Shown: one piece after another, positions 51,288 through 59,284 of the stretch
How the letters are laid out: each line of letters starts with the position of its first letter
How positions within the stretch are numbered: position 1 is the stretch's first letter
Origin: UBA1431 sp002329665
Lineage (GTDB): Bacteria; Bacillota; Clostridia; Christensenellales; UBA1431
NCBI GenBank assembly: GCA_040772545.1
Contig: JAXGXY010000001.1
Coordinates: forward strand, 992,001-1,056,000
DNA length: 64,000 nucleotides
Direction of reading: 5' to 3'
Position numbers and translations under genes: made by a program
The notes under the pieces: generated by a model
The model's input: the letters and a program-made list of their open reading frames with translations, nothing else
The model's database searches: none
What the model was told of the DNA's origin: nothing

Positions 51288-51398
51288 CGTTTGCGTTCAG
51301 TCCGCTTTCGCGGCAGGAGTAACAAGCTCTGCGTCCGGCAGCCCATCTAGGGATGGCGCGACAGGTTTTTGTTATTCCCGATAATTTTGGACAGAAAA

Positions 51399-51432
51399 CC
51401 GCCGACAAATCCCGAAGGGTTGCCGGCGGCCT
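51399..51432 (+). repeat. Hairpin repeat, copy 1
   Basis: CCGCCGACAA at 51399-51408 faces TTGCCGGCGG at 51420-51429 across an 11-base loop, followed by CCT. The sequence and arrangement recur at 51466-51500. Confidence 0.75.
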
Positions 51433-51456
51433 AAAAAAGCCCGCTTGATTAAGCGG
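51433..51456 (-). terminator. Terminator of tRNA-Trp transcript
   Basis: On the - strand a CCGCTT...AAGCGG stem (51456-51441) with a 4-base loop is followed by GC and six Ts (51438-51433), about 75 bases after the tRNA. Confidence 0.75.
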
Positions 51457-51465
51457 CATACAGAA

Positions 51466-51500
51466 CCGCCGGCAATTCCAATGGGGTTTGCCGGCGGCCT
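51466..51500 (+). repeat. Hairpin repeat, copy 2
   Basis: CCGCCGGCAA at 51466-51475 pairs perfectly with TTGCCGGCGG at 51488-51497 across a 12-base loop, followed by CCT. It is the second copy of the element at 51399-51432. Confidence 0.8.
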
Positions 51501-51531
51501 TTGCTGACAAACGGCTTGCCAGCAGCCCGTG

Positions 51532-51605
51532 TGGCAGGGGCAGAAGGACTTGAACCCTCAAAAACGGTTTTGGAGACCGCTATGTTACCATTACATCATG
51601 CCCCT
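51532..51605 (-). tRNA. tRNA-Trp (CCA anticodon)
   Basis: The - strand folds into a cloverleaf with a 7-bp acceptor stem (AGGGGCA/TGCCCCT), a short D arm, and an anticodon loop CTCCAAA (anticodon CCA). The T arm has a TTCAAGT loop. A discriminator G and an encoded 3' CCA follow. It is a lone tRNA gene with its own consensus promoter and terminator. Confidence 0.95.
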
Positions 51606-51640
51606 ATAAACGCTCCGTCAGCGGATTTGACAACGCTAAG

Positions 51641-51669
51641 ATTATATATTATGGCCGGTTCTTTGTCAA
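51641..51669 (-). promoter_or_regulatory. Consensus sigma-A promoter for tRNA-Trp
   Basis: Read on the - strand, TTGACA (51669-51664) and TATAAT (51646-51641) are both perfect and 17 bases apart. The tRNA begins 36 bases downstream. Confidence 0.92.
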
Positions 51670-51740
51670 TATCGGAGGGGAAGGCGCCGTCCCCCGGCGC
51701 CGCCCATTGCCGCATACGCCCGCCGGGCAGCGTGCCCTGG

Positions 51741-51769
51741 TTGAAAACCTGCCGCTTTATGGGTATAAT
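51741..51769 (+). promoter_or_regulatory. Sigma-A promoter for proC
   Basis: TTGAAA at 51741-51746 and a perfect TATAAT at 51764-51769 are 17 bases apart, 58 bases before the proC start. Confidence 0.85.
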
Positions 51770-51827
51770 GGGCATAAATAGTATCACGTTCACAGACAGA
51801 CGGCCAGCAATAATAGGAGGGTAAAAC

Positions 51828-52643
51828 ATGGCAATTGATCCGGGCCTCGGCCTGATCGGCGGGGGAAACATGGGTCGGGCGATCATGACCGGCGTAATCC
51901 GAAAAGGGCTGATGTCCCCTGAAAACATCGGCGTATATGATGTCGATACGGACAGGCTGAACGCGCTCGCAAACGAATTGGGGATCCGCCCCGAGAGGTC
52001 GGCTTCGGAACTCATACTGGGCAGCCGCATGGTCTTGATGGCAATCAAACCCAACGTCCTTCAAAACGTCCTGGGCGTTTTACAGGACGAACTCGAAAAC
52101 AAGGCGGTCGTATCCATTGTCGCCGGTTTCTCGAAGCGGGACCTTCAGGCCCTCGTACCGGCATCGTGCAGGCTCCTTCGCGTGATGCCCAACATGCCGG
52201 CCATGGTAGGGCAGGGGATGACCGTTTTCGAGGCGGATCACAGCCTGAACGCAGAGGAACTCAAAGCGGCAAGGGCGATCTTCGAATCCGTCGGGCTTGT
52301 GGAAACCATGCCTTCTTCCCTGATGGACGCGGTCACCGGCGTGAGCGGAAGCGGTCCGGCCTACGCGTTCATGTTCATCGAGGCGATGGCCGACGCCGCC
52401 GTGCTCAACGGCCTCCCGCGAGACAAGGCGTACCGGTTTGCCGCCATGACGGTGCTGGGCTCCGCCGCGGCCGTCCTGGAAACCGGCGTGCATCCGGCGG
52501 AACTGAAGGACCGCGTTTGTTCGCCGGGCGGCACCACGATCGAAGCCGTATACGCGCTCGAATGCGGAGGCATGCGGGCGGCCGTGATCGACGCCGTGAA
52601 CGCGGCCGTTGAAAAGTCGGGGGAGCTTAGAAAAAAATCGTAG
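51828..52643 (+). CDS. proC: Pyrroline-5-carboxylate reductase
   Basis: ProC catalyses the last step of proline synthesis using NAD(P)H. The 271-residue protein has the Rossmann motif LIGGGNMGRAIMTG, AIKPNVLQNVL, MPNMPAMVGQGMT and the signature GVSGSGPAYAFMFIEA, ending with VCSPGGTTIEAV. An AGGAGGG ribosome site precedes the ATG at 51828. It has its own promoter and is followed by rnhA. Confidence 0.97.
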   Translation: MAIDPGLGLIGGGNMGRAIMTGVIRKGLMSPENIGVYDVDTDRLNALANELGIRPERSASELILGSRMVLMAIKPNVLQNVLGVLQDELENKAVVSIVAGFSKRDLQALVPASCRLLRVMPNMPAMVGQGMTVFEADHSLNAEELKAARAIFESVGLVETMPSSLMDAVTGVSGSGPAYAFMFIEAMADAAVLNGLPRDKAYRFAAMTVLGSAAAVLETGVHPAELKDRVCSPGGTTIEAVYALECGGMRAAVIDAVNAAVEKSGELRKKS

Positions 52644-52662
52644 CACGGGGAAGGACGGACGC

Positions 52663-53127
52663 ATGAAGAATGTCCGGATCTATACCGACGGGGCCTGTTC
52701 GGGAAACCCGGGGCCCGGCGGCTGGGCGGCCATACTGATCTATCAGGAGGTCGAAAAGGAGATCGCGGGGTTTGTGGAAGAAACCACAAATAACCGCATG
52801 GAACTCACCGCCGCCCTCGAAGGCCTCAAGGCGCTGAAACAACGGTGCAGGGTCGGCTTATACACGGACAGCGCATACGTGCACAACGCGTTTACGAAGG
52901 GCTGGACCATCAGCTGGGAACTCAACGGTTGGAAGACAGCCAAAAAAGACCCGGTGGAGAACCAGGACCTGTGGAAGCTGCTGATCCATTACGCCAATAA
53001 CCACGAGGTCACGTGGTACAAGGTCAAGGGCCACGCGGACAATCCGTACAACAACCGCTGCGACGAACTCGCGCGCAGGCAGATAACGGATCACGCGAAA
53101 ACGAAGGGGGAAGAGACGGCCAGATAG
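52663..53127 (+). CDS. rnhA: Ribonuclease HI
   Basis: RNase HI cleaves the RNA strand of RNA-DNA hybrids. The 154-residue protein has all catalytic acids: aspartate in YTDGACSGNPGPGG, glutamate in NNRMEL, aspartate in YTDSAYV and aspartate in NNRCDELA. The KVKGHADNPYN loop with its histidine is also present. The ATG at 52663 follows GGGAAGGA; earlier in-frame starts lie within proC. Confidence 0.96.
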   Translation: MKNVRIYTDGACSGNPGPGGWAAILIYQEVEKEIAGFVEETTNNRMELTAALEGLKALKQRCRVGLYTDSAYVHNAFTKGWTISWELNGWKTAKKDPVENQDLWKLLIHYANNHEVTWYKVKGHADNPYNNRCDELARRQITDHAKTKGEETAR

Positions 53128-53212
53128 TGATGCCGTTTGGATTGCCTGATATACTATGCGCTAAAGGACGCTTTTGCGTAGAATACGCCAGGGGGAAAGG
53201 GGTGAACGGGCC

Positions 53213-54265
53213 GTGGCCGACACGTCGGGCTATCGCTCCAGGCTGCACAAGGAAAAAACGCTGCACCTGCGGGCCCTGTTAAATGAACTCCCCGGCTTTT
53301 GCCGCGATTTTTTCCGCGGGATCGAACCGGGCACGTCCGTGCTGACGCGCATCGGCTACGCCTACGACCTGCGCCTGTTCTTCCGGTTCCTCAAAGAATG
53401 CGTCCCGCCGTTTAACGTCAAAGAAACCCTGGACCTCGCCGCCTCCGACCTCGAAGCCGTCGAACGGCGGCACATCGAGATGTTCCTCGAATACCTGAAC
53501 TTCTACGAAACCGACGAGAAAGAGCACGAGAACCACGAGCGCGGCAAGGCCCGTAAGCTTTCTACGCTACGTAGTTTCTTCAAATACTATTTCAAGACCG
53601 AGGCGCTTTCAAGGAACGTGGCCGCGCTGGTGGACATGCCCAAAACGCGCGAAAAGCCGATCGTGCGCCTGGAGCCGGACGAGGTCGTGAGGCTCATCGA
53701 GGCCGTGGACAACGGCACCGACCTGACCCCGGCGCAGAAGAAATACCACCGCTTCACGAAACGGCGCGACCTCGCGCTGCTGGTCCTTCTTCTTGGGACG
53801 GGGATGCGCATCAGCGAACTCGTGGGGATAGACCGTAACGACGTGGATTTCAGCGTCAACGGCGTCAGGATCACGCGCAAGGGCGGCAGCCAGGTGGTCG
53901 TGTACTTCGGGGACGAAGTCGAGCGGTTCCTGAAGGACTATCTCAGGGAGCGCGAAGCGATACAGCCCCGCCCCGGCCACGAGGACGCGCTGTTTCTGTC
54001 GCTCCAGAAACGGCGCATCTCGGTACGGGCGACGCAGGACCTCGTGAAAAAATACGCAAAGGTCGCCGCTCCGCTGAAGAAGATCTCGCCGCACAAGCTC
54101 CGCTCGACCTACGGCACGATGCTCTACGAGGAAACCGGCGACATCTACCTCGTCGCCGACGTCCTCGGGCACAGGGACGTAAACACGACCCGAAAACACT
54201 ACGCGTCCGTAAGCGACGACAGGCGGCGCATGGCCGCGCGCGTCGTCAAACTGCGCGACGAATGA
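53213..54265 (+). CDS. Tyrosine recombinase (XerC/XerD-like)
   Basis: This 350-residue protein has a SAM-like core-binding domain (about 15-125, with TRIGYAYDLRLFFRFL) and a tyrosine-recombinase catalytic domain. Catalytic residues are visible: Arg in GTGMRISELVG, Lys in ITRKGGSQ, His and Arg in SPHKLRSTYG, His in VLGHRDVNTT and the Tyr nucleophile in RKHYASV. The start is a GTG at 53213 with AAAGGGGTGA upstream. Its position just before lexA is frequent in clostridia, so it looks like a chromosomal recombinase rather than part of a mobile element. Whether it acts at dif is unknown. Confidence 0.88.
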   Translation: MADTSGYRSRLHKEKTLHLRALLNELPGFCRDFFRGIEPGTSVLTRIGYAYDLRLFFRFLKECVPPFNVKETLDLAASDLEAVERRHIEMFLEYLNFYETDEKEHENHERGKARKLSTLRSFFKYYFKTEALSRNVAALVDMPKTREKPIVRLEPDEVVRLIEAVDNGTDLTPAQKKYHRFTKRRDLALLVLLLGTGMRISELVGIDRNDVDFSVNGVRITRKGGSQVVVYFGDEVERFLKDYLREREAIQPRPGHEDALFLSLQKRRISVRATQDLVKKYAKVAAPLKKISPHKLRSTYGTMLYEETGDIYLVADVLGHRDVNTTRKHYASVSDDRRRMAARVVKLRDE

Positions 54266-54278
54266 AAGGGGCGGGCTG

Positions 54279-54887
54279 ATGCAAGCCGCGTTGAACGAAA
54301 AAGAGAACCGGATACTGGCTTTCCTGCGCCGGTTCATCCACGAGCACGGGTATCCCCCGTCGGTGCGCGAGATCGGCGGCGCCGTCGGCCTGAAATCCCC
54401 GTCGACCGTGCACGGTTATCTTCTGAGGCTCGAAGAAAAGGGCCTTTTGCGGCGCGACCCCGCGAAGCCGCGCGCCATGGAAGTGCTCTACCGCTCCACG
54501 GCGCCTAAAAGGATGGTGTTCCCGCCGCTTGTAGGGCGCGTGCAGGCGGGGCAGCCCGTCCTGGCCGTGGAGGACATCGAGGACACGCTCCCCCTCCCCT
54601 TCGACCTCGCGCGAAGCGACGACTGTTTCGTCCTCACCGTCAGGGGCGACAGCATGACAGGCGCGGGCATCCTTCACGGCGATTACATCGTGGTGGGCCG
54701 CGGCCTGAACGTGAACAACGGCGACATCGTCGTCGCGCTCGTGGGCGACGAGGCCACCGTGAAGCGCTATTATAAGGAAAAGGACGGGATACGCCTGCAG
54801 CCTGAAAACCCGGCGATGGAGCCGATGCGCTTCCCCGAAGTGGAGATCCTCGGGAAGGTGACGGCAGTCATACGGTCAATCGTCTGA
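54279..54887 (+). CDS. lexA: SOS repressor LexA
   Basis: LexA represses DNA-damage genes and cleaves itself with RecA help. The 202-residue protein has an N-terminal winged helix (GYPPSVREIGGAVGLKSPST), the cleavage site Ala90-Gly91 in GRVQAGQPV, catalytic Ser125 in RGDSMTGAG and Lys162 in ATVKRYYK. GGGGCGGG precedes the ATG. I found no clear LexA operator directly upstream. The gene is followed by a two-way terminator facing the - strand operon. Confidence 0.97.
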   Translation: MQAALNEKENRILAFLRRFIHEHGYPPSVREIGGAVGLKSPSTVHGYLLRLEEKGLLRRDPAKPRAMEVLYRSTAPKRMVFPPLVGRVQAGQPVLAVEDIEDTLPLPFDLARSDDCFVLTVRGDSMTGAGILHGDYIVVGRGLNVNNGDIVVALVGDEATVKRYYKEKDGIRLQPENPAMEPMRFPEVEILGKVTAVIRSIV

Positions 54888-54903
54888 CGCTTAATTTGCG
54901 AAT

Positions 54904-54937
54904 AAATGCCGCCGATTGGCGGCATTTTCATTTTTTA
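54904..54937. terminator. Bidirectional terminator between convergent operons
   Basis: A perfect 10-bp stem (54904-54913 with 54918-54927) closes a GATT loop. The right side runs into TTTTCATTTTTT, and the left flank is A-rich, so it can end both lexA and the - strand operon. Confidence 0.88.
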
Positions 54938-56227
54938 CGGTAAACCCGGCGTAAACCGATGTGTATCGCCGGAAGACATCACGCTTTCCACGGTGGCCAT
55001 CACGCCGATCCTGCCATGCTCGTAGGTCAGCCCGCCCTGGAAGTAGGCGATGTACGGAGGCCGCATCGGCGCGTCTGCGCTGAGTTCGATGGACGCGCCC
55101 TGCACAAACGTCCCGGCCGCCATGATGACCGGGTCGGCGTACCCTGGCATCTCCCAGGGCTCGGGCGATGCGTGCGCGTCTACCGGCGCGGAGAGCTGTA
55201 TCGCGCGGCAGAACGCTTTAAGGGCGCTCTCGTCCCCCAGCCGCACCGCCTGTATGATGTCGGTGCGCGCATCGAAGCTCCCGGGGAGCGTATCGTACCC
55301 CAGCCTTTCGAACACGGCCGCGAAGAGCACTGCCGTCTTGAGGCTCTGGGCGACCACGTGCGGCGCCAGGAACAGGCCCTGGTAATAGGGCAGGTATCCG
55401 GCGGGGTTGCAGCCCACTTCGCGCCCTGCGCCGGGCGACGTCAGGCGCGCGGCGACGCGCCCTACGCAGGCGCTGGTGCCCGCGACGTACCCGCCCGTGG
55501 GCGCCAGTCCCCCGCCCGCGTTCTTGATGAGCGACCCGACGGCGACGTCCGCGCCCGCCTGCGTCGGCTCCTCTGTTTCCACGAATTCCCCGTAGCAGTT
55601 GTCCACCATCACGATCGCGTCCGGTCGCTTCTGTTTGACCGCCGCGATTGCCTCCCTCAGCCGGGCGACGGGGAACGACGGCCGCCACGCGTACCCGCGC
55701 GAGCGCTGCAAAAAAACCACGCGCACGTCGCTCGTAAGGGCGTCCACGATGCCCGCGACGTCCAAGCTCCCGTCCGGTCTTAAAGGCGCCTCTTTGTACC
55801 CGACGCCCGCTTCCCTCAGCGACCCTTCGCAGGGCTCGTCCCATCCGATCGCTTTTATCAGCGTGTCGTACGGCCTCCCCGTGCCCGAAAGCAGCGTGTC
55901 CCCCGGCCTAAGCAGCGCGAACAGGCAGGCGGCGAGCGCATGGGTGCCCGAAGCGAACTGGGCGCGCACCAGCGCGTCCTCGCAGCCGAATACGCGCGCG
56001 AAGAGCCTGTCCAGCGTGTCCCGGCCGTCGTCGGAATAGCCGTAGCCCGTCGTGGCGGCAAAATGGCGCGCGGACACTTTGCAGGCATGAAACGCCTCGA
56101 GCACCTTGACCTGGTTCTCGTTCGCGGTCCGGTCGATGGACGCGAACCTCTTTGCGAGCCCCTTTTCGGTTTTTTCGACGAATTCCGCGGTTTCGGGCGA
56201 TATGTCCAACCGGTTCAAAAGCGCCAT
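54935..56227 (-). CDS. Methionine gamma-lyase-family PLP enzyme (YnbB-like)
   Basis: This 430-residue protein belongs to the PLP-dependent family annotated as methionine gamma-lyase or aluminium resistance protein (YnbB). The cofactor lysine lies in VGSLIKNAGGGLAPTGGYVAG. FASGTHALAACLFALLRPGD and IVMVDNCYGEF mark the PLP fold. The actual reaction in most members is not established. The ATG follows GGAAGGTGAG. It is the last gene of the miaB-mutS-mutL-miaA-hfq operon, and next to hfq is a usual position. Confidence 0.9.
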   Translation of the reverse strand: MALLNRLDISPETAEFVEKTEKGLAKRFASIDRTANENQVKVLEAFHACKVSARHFAATTGYGYSDDGRDTLDRLFARVFGCEDALVRAQFASGTHALAACLFALLRPGDTLLSGTGRPYDTLIKAIGWDEPCEGSLREAGVGYKEAPLRPDGSLDVAGIVDALTSDVRVVFLQRSRGYAWRPSFPVARLREAIAAVKQKRPDAIVMVDNCYGEFVETEEPTQAGADVAVGSLIKNAGGGLAPTGGYVAGTSACVGRVAARLTSPGAGREVGCNPAGYLPYYQGLFLAPHVVAQSLKTAVLFAAVFERLGYDTLPGSFDARTDIIQAVRLGDESALKAFCRAIQLSAPVDAHASPEPWEMPGYADPVIMAAGTFVQGASIELSADAPMRPPYIAYFQGGLTYEHGRIGVMATVESVMSSGDTHRFTPGLP

Positions 56228-56262
56228 CTCACCTTCCCGTCGGCGTGCCTATTCTTCGCAGC

Positions 56263-56496
56263 CTAGTTTTCCGCGTCCGCAAAATCCACCCCCCTGTCGG
56301 GCATGATGCTGGCGACCGCGTGCTTGTAGACCATCACCTGCTGCGCCTTCGCGTCCTCGAACATGAGCACGAAGCTGTCGAACCCCTTCACGAGCCCGCG
56401 CATCTTCGTGCCGTCGAGCATGTTCAGGCATACCGTTATTCCCTCTTTCCGGACCCTGTTCAAAAAAGCGTCCTGTATAATAAGCGATTTCTGCAT
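56263..56496 (-). CDS. hfq: RNA chaperone Hfq
   Basis: Hfq forms a hexameric Sm-like ring that binds small RNAs and mRNAs. The 77-residue protein has Sm1 (SLIIQDAFLNRVRKEG and MLDGTKMRGLVKGFDSFVL) and Sm2 with the variant YKHAVASIMP, close to the usual YKHAISTI. A short acidic tail follows. Two consecutive ATGs (56499 and 56496) overlap the miaA stop, and the second is used here. The ribosome site GGGGTGGAGG lies inside miaA. Confidence 0.93.
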   Translation of the reverse strand: MQKSLIIQDAFLNRVRKEGITVCLNMLDGTKMRGLVKGFDSFVLMFEDAKAQQVMVYKHAVASIMPDRGVDFADAEN

Positions 56497-57473
56497 CATC
56501 CTCCACCCCTTCCGGCGCCGGACCGCCATTTAACGATACAGTCCATTATACTTTGCGCCGCTTCCTCCAAAGAACCGTATGCCGCAACATCTAACCAGCG
56601 CATGCGCCCTTCCCGTTTAAACCACGTCATCTGCCGCTTGGCGAACCGCCGCGTCCCCCGCTTGATGCGCGCGGCCGCTTCTTCAAGCGTTATAACCTCC
56701 CGCAGGTAATCAACCACTTCCTTGTAGCCGAGGCCCTGCAGCGACGTCAGTTCCGGCGAATACCCGTCTTTGAGGAGGCCTTCGACCTCCGAAACGAGGC
56801 CCGCTTCGATCATGGCGTCCACGCGCCTGTCGATGCGCGCATACAGCTTCGCCCTGTCCATCGTGAGCCCGAGCATCAACACGTCCACCCCGCATAGCGG
56901 CTTCCTGAAATCGTAGGGCCTCCCTCCGCCTGTTTCGAGGATTTCCAGCGCGCGTATTATGCGTTTCGTGTCGTTTTCGTGGATGGCGGCCGCGCGCGCG
57001 GCGTCCCTTTCGCAAAGCAACCCATGCAGATGCGCGCTCCCCTTCGTTTCGGCCAGGCGATGGAGTTCGCGCCGGTACGCCTCGTTGCCCCGAACGCGCG
57101 TGAAATCTACGTCGTAGGTGAGCGCGTGCACGTACAGCCCCGTCCCTCCCACGACGAGGGGCGTCTTTTCGCGGCAGAGGATGCCTTTTATGCATTCCCG
57201 CGCCTTCGCCTGGTAGCGTGCGACGCTGTAGTCCTCGTCCGGGTCGGCAACGTCGATCATGTGGTGCCTCACGGCCTGCCGCTCTTCCATCGTCGGTTTG
57301 GCGGAGCCTATGTCCAGGTGGCGGTAGACCTGTATCGCGTCGGCGGAAACGATCTCTGCCCCGATCCTGTCTGCAATACGGAGCGAAAGCTCGGTCTTGC
57401 CCGAGGCGGTCGGCCCGGTCAGCACGACGAACGGCCCTTTTGCTTCGATGAACCTCGTCTCCTGCTCCGTCAC
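56496..57473 (-). CDS. miaA: tRNA dimethylallyltransferase
   Basis: MiaA adds a dimethylallyl group to N6 of A37 in tRNAs reading UNN codons. The 325-residue protein has the P-loop LTGPTASGKTELS and the aspartate-containing VSADAIQVYRHLDIGSAKP (a variant of the usual DSMQIYRGMDIGTAKP). GGTGLYVHAL and RRFAKRQMTWFKRE are also present. The start is a GTG at 57473 overlapping the mutL stop, with GGGAGG upstream. Its product is the substrate of MiaB, encoded first in the same operon. Confidence 0.96.
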   Translation of the reverse strand: MTEQETRFIEAKGPFVVLTGPTASGKTELSLRIADRIGAEIVSADAIQVYRHLDIGSAKPTMEERQAVRHHMIDVADPDEDYSVARYQAKARECIKGILCREKTPLVVGGTGLYVHALTYDVDFTRVRGNEAYRRELHRLAETKGSAHLHGLLCERDAARAAAIHENDTKRIIRALEILETGGGRPYDFRKPLCGVDVLMLGLTMDRAKLYARIDRRVDAMIEAGLVSEVEGLLKDGYSPELTSLQGLGYKEVVDYLREVITLEEAAARIKRGTRRFAKRQMTWFKREGRMRWLDVAAYGSLEEAAQSIMDCIVKWRSGAGRGGG

Positions 57474-59272
57474 ACCACGATCCTCCCGAAGGTCTTCTCC
57501 AGCGATTTTTTCGTCATCTCGACCATCACCGGCCGTCCGTGCGGGCAGGTGATGGCGCTGCCTTTTTGGATCACCAGGCCGAACAGCGCGTCGAGTTCCT
57601 CTTCTGACGGCGCGTCCCCGGCCTTGATCGCGCTCCGGCAGGCGAGCTTCGCGATCTTCTCCCGCCTAAGCGCCGCCGGGTCGCTGAGGACGCCAGCGTG
57701 GGAGAGTTCCTTTAAAAAGTCCTCCATGCGCGCGTTCCCGAGCAGGAAGGGCAGGGCGCTCACGCGCACGGCATGCCCCCCGAACAGGTCGATCGCAAAG
57801 CCCAGCGAGACAAGGTCAGTAAGCGCCGGCTCTACCTGCGCAAACTCCTGCGGGGTGAGCGTCACGACCTCGGGCACAAGGAGTTGCTGCGAGGGGACGC
57901 TCCCCTTTTTAATAAGATCGCAGTATTTGTCGAAAAGTATGCGCTCGTGCGCGGCGTGCTGGTCTACGATGTAGACCGTCTCCCCCATCTCGACCACCAG
58001 GTACGTGTCGAACAGCCGCCCCGCGAGACGGTACCGGGGGCCTGTGCCGGCCGCCGCTTCCGCGCCTTTAAGGCCTTCCTGCTCCGTCCTGCCGACGTGG
58101 TCTCTTTCGGATTTTGGGCTGCCTTTTTCCGGCTCCCGGGCGGCTTCCTCGCGCAGCTCCAGCCCGCGCGGCGGCCTGCCTTCGAACCCGAACGGCAGGC
58201 TGCTTGCCTCTTTTATGTCCTGTCCCCCGTGCCCTTTTTCCGCCAAAGCGTCTTCTTCCGGCGCAGCCTGGGCCGAAAATCCCGTCCCGGCGCGTTCGAG
58301 GGTATCCCGGACCGCATCCGTAACGAAGGCGATAAGCCGCGCCTCGTCGCGGAAACGCACCTCCAGCTTGCCCGGCGAAATGTTCACGTCGGCCATCGCC
58401 GGGTCAAGGGCGATGTTCAGCGCGCAGAGCGGGTAGCGGTGCCTCATCAGCCTGGTGCCGTAGGCCTGCTCCACGGCGCGGGAAAGCCTGTATGACCGGA
58501 CATAGCGGCCGTTGACGAAGTAGGACTGCCGGGTGCGGTTCGGGCGGGCGGCGCGCGGGCCGCCTACGATCCCGGAAACCGCGATGCCCCCGCTGGTTGC
58601 TTCCACTTCCAGCATTTCGCCGAGCAGTTCTTTTCCGTAGATGCACAAAAGCGCGTTTTGCAGCGACCCGTCCCCCGTCGTCTGGTACAGGGTGCGGCCG
58701 TTGCTCACGAACCTGAAAGCGATTGCGGGGTGCGATAGCATCTCCCTTATGACGATGTCGGCCGCGTAGGCAGCCTCGATCCCCGGCTTCTTCATGAACT
58801 TGAGCCGCGCGGGCGTATTCTCGAACAGGTTGCCGACCACCACCGTGGTGCCCGGCGGCGAACCGGCGATGCGATGGTCTTTTAGCGCAGTGCCCTCCAT
58901 GCGCACCAGCGTCCCGCTTTCCGCGTCCTGCTGCCGCGTCGTAAGCTCGACCGCCGCCACCGCCGCGATGGAATACAGCGCCTCTCCGCGAAACCCGAGC
59001 GTCGTGATGCTCTCGATGTCCCCGGCCGAGGCGATCTTGCTGGTCGCGTGGCGCAAAAACGCGCGGGCGGCGTCGTCGAAGTCCATCCCCTCACCGTTGT
59101 CGGTGACGCGGATGCGCCTCAGGCCGCCGTCAGCAAGGTCGACGGTGACCGCCGTCGCCCCCGCGTCGACAGCGTTCTCCACAAGCTCCTTCACGATGGA
59201 AGCGGGCCTTTCCACCACTTCCCCCGCGGCGATCCTCGAAACGACCGCCGGGTCCAGTACTCGTATCGGCAT
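57470..59272 (-). CDS. mutL: DNA mismatch repair protein MutL
   Basis: MutL couples mismatch recognition by MutS to strand incision. The 600-residue protein has the GHKL ATPase domain (AAGEVVERPASIVKELVENAVDAG in two motifs, TDNGEGM, TLGFRGEALYSI), a variable linker at about 330-400 and a C-terminal endonuclease domain. The metal-binding motif is DQHAAHERILFD, in which the last acid is Asp instead of the usual Glu; the CPHGRP motif is intact. It starts 12 bases after mutS. Confidence 0.95.
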   Translation of the reverse strand: MPIRVLDPAVVSRIAAGEVVERPASIVKELVENAVDAGATAVTVDLADGGLRRIRVTDNGEGMDFDDAARAFLRHATSKIASAGDIESITTLGFRGEALYSIAAVAAVELTTRQQDAESGTLVRMEGTALKDHRIAGSPPGTTVVVGNLFENTPARLKFMKKPGIEAAYAADIVIREMLSHPAIAFRFVSNGRTLYQTTGDGSLQNALLCIYGKELLGEMLEVEATSGGIAVSGIVGGPRAARPNRTRQSYFVNGRYVRSYRLSRAVEQAYGTRLMRHRYPLCALNIALDPAMADVNISPGKLEVRFRDEARLIAFVTDAVRDTLERAGTGFSAQAAPEEDALAEKGHGGQDIKEASSLPFGFEGRPPRGLELREEAAREPEKGSPKSERDHVGRTEQEGLKGAEAAAGTGPRYRLAGRLFDTYLVVEMGETVYIVDQHAAHERILFDKYCDLIKKGSVPSQQLLVPEVVTLTPQEFAQVEPALTDLVSLGFAIDLFGGHAVRVSALPFLLGNARMEDFLKELSHAGVLSDPAALRREKIAKLACRSAIKAGDAPSEEELDALFGLVIQKGSAITCPHGRPVMVEMTKKSLEKTFGRIVV

Positions 59273-59284
59273 ACGTTGCTCCCC

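Larger units (their letters stand above)
51187..51531. other. Intergenic region between ispH-rpsA and tRNA-Trp
   Basis: This 345-base stretch holds the ispH-rpsA terminator, two copies of a G+C-rich hairpin element and the - strand terminator of tRNA-Trp, each listed separately. About 110 bases at 51288-51398 contain no feature I can assign. Confidence 0.6.

Noticed and set aside
51399..51500. CRISPR-like repeat pair
   Set aside because: There are only two copies, each an internal hairpin. The interval between them holds a tRNA terminator, not a spacer, and no cas genes are present.
51606..51827. T-box or riboswitch leader before proC
   Set aside because: Only a 58-base leader follows the proC promoter. 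There is no T-box sequence or terminator hairpin, and the upstream structure is the divergent tRNA-Trp gene.
53213..54265. Integrase as a sign of a prophage or integrative element
   Set aside because: No phage or conjugation genes, attachment-site repeats or composition shift surround it, and the recombinase-lexA order is frequent in clostridial chromosomes.
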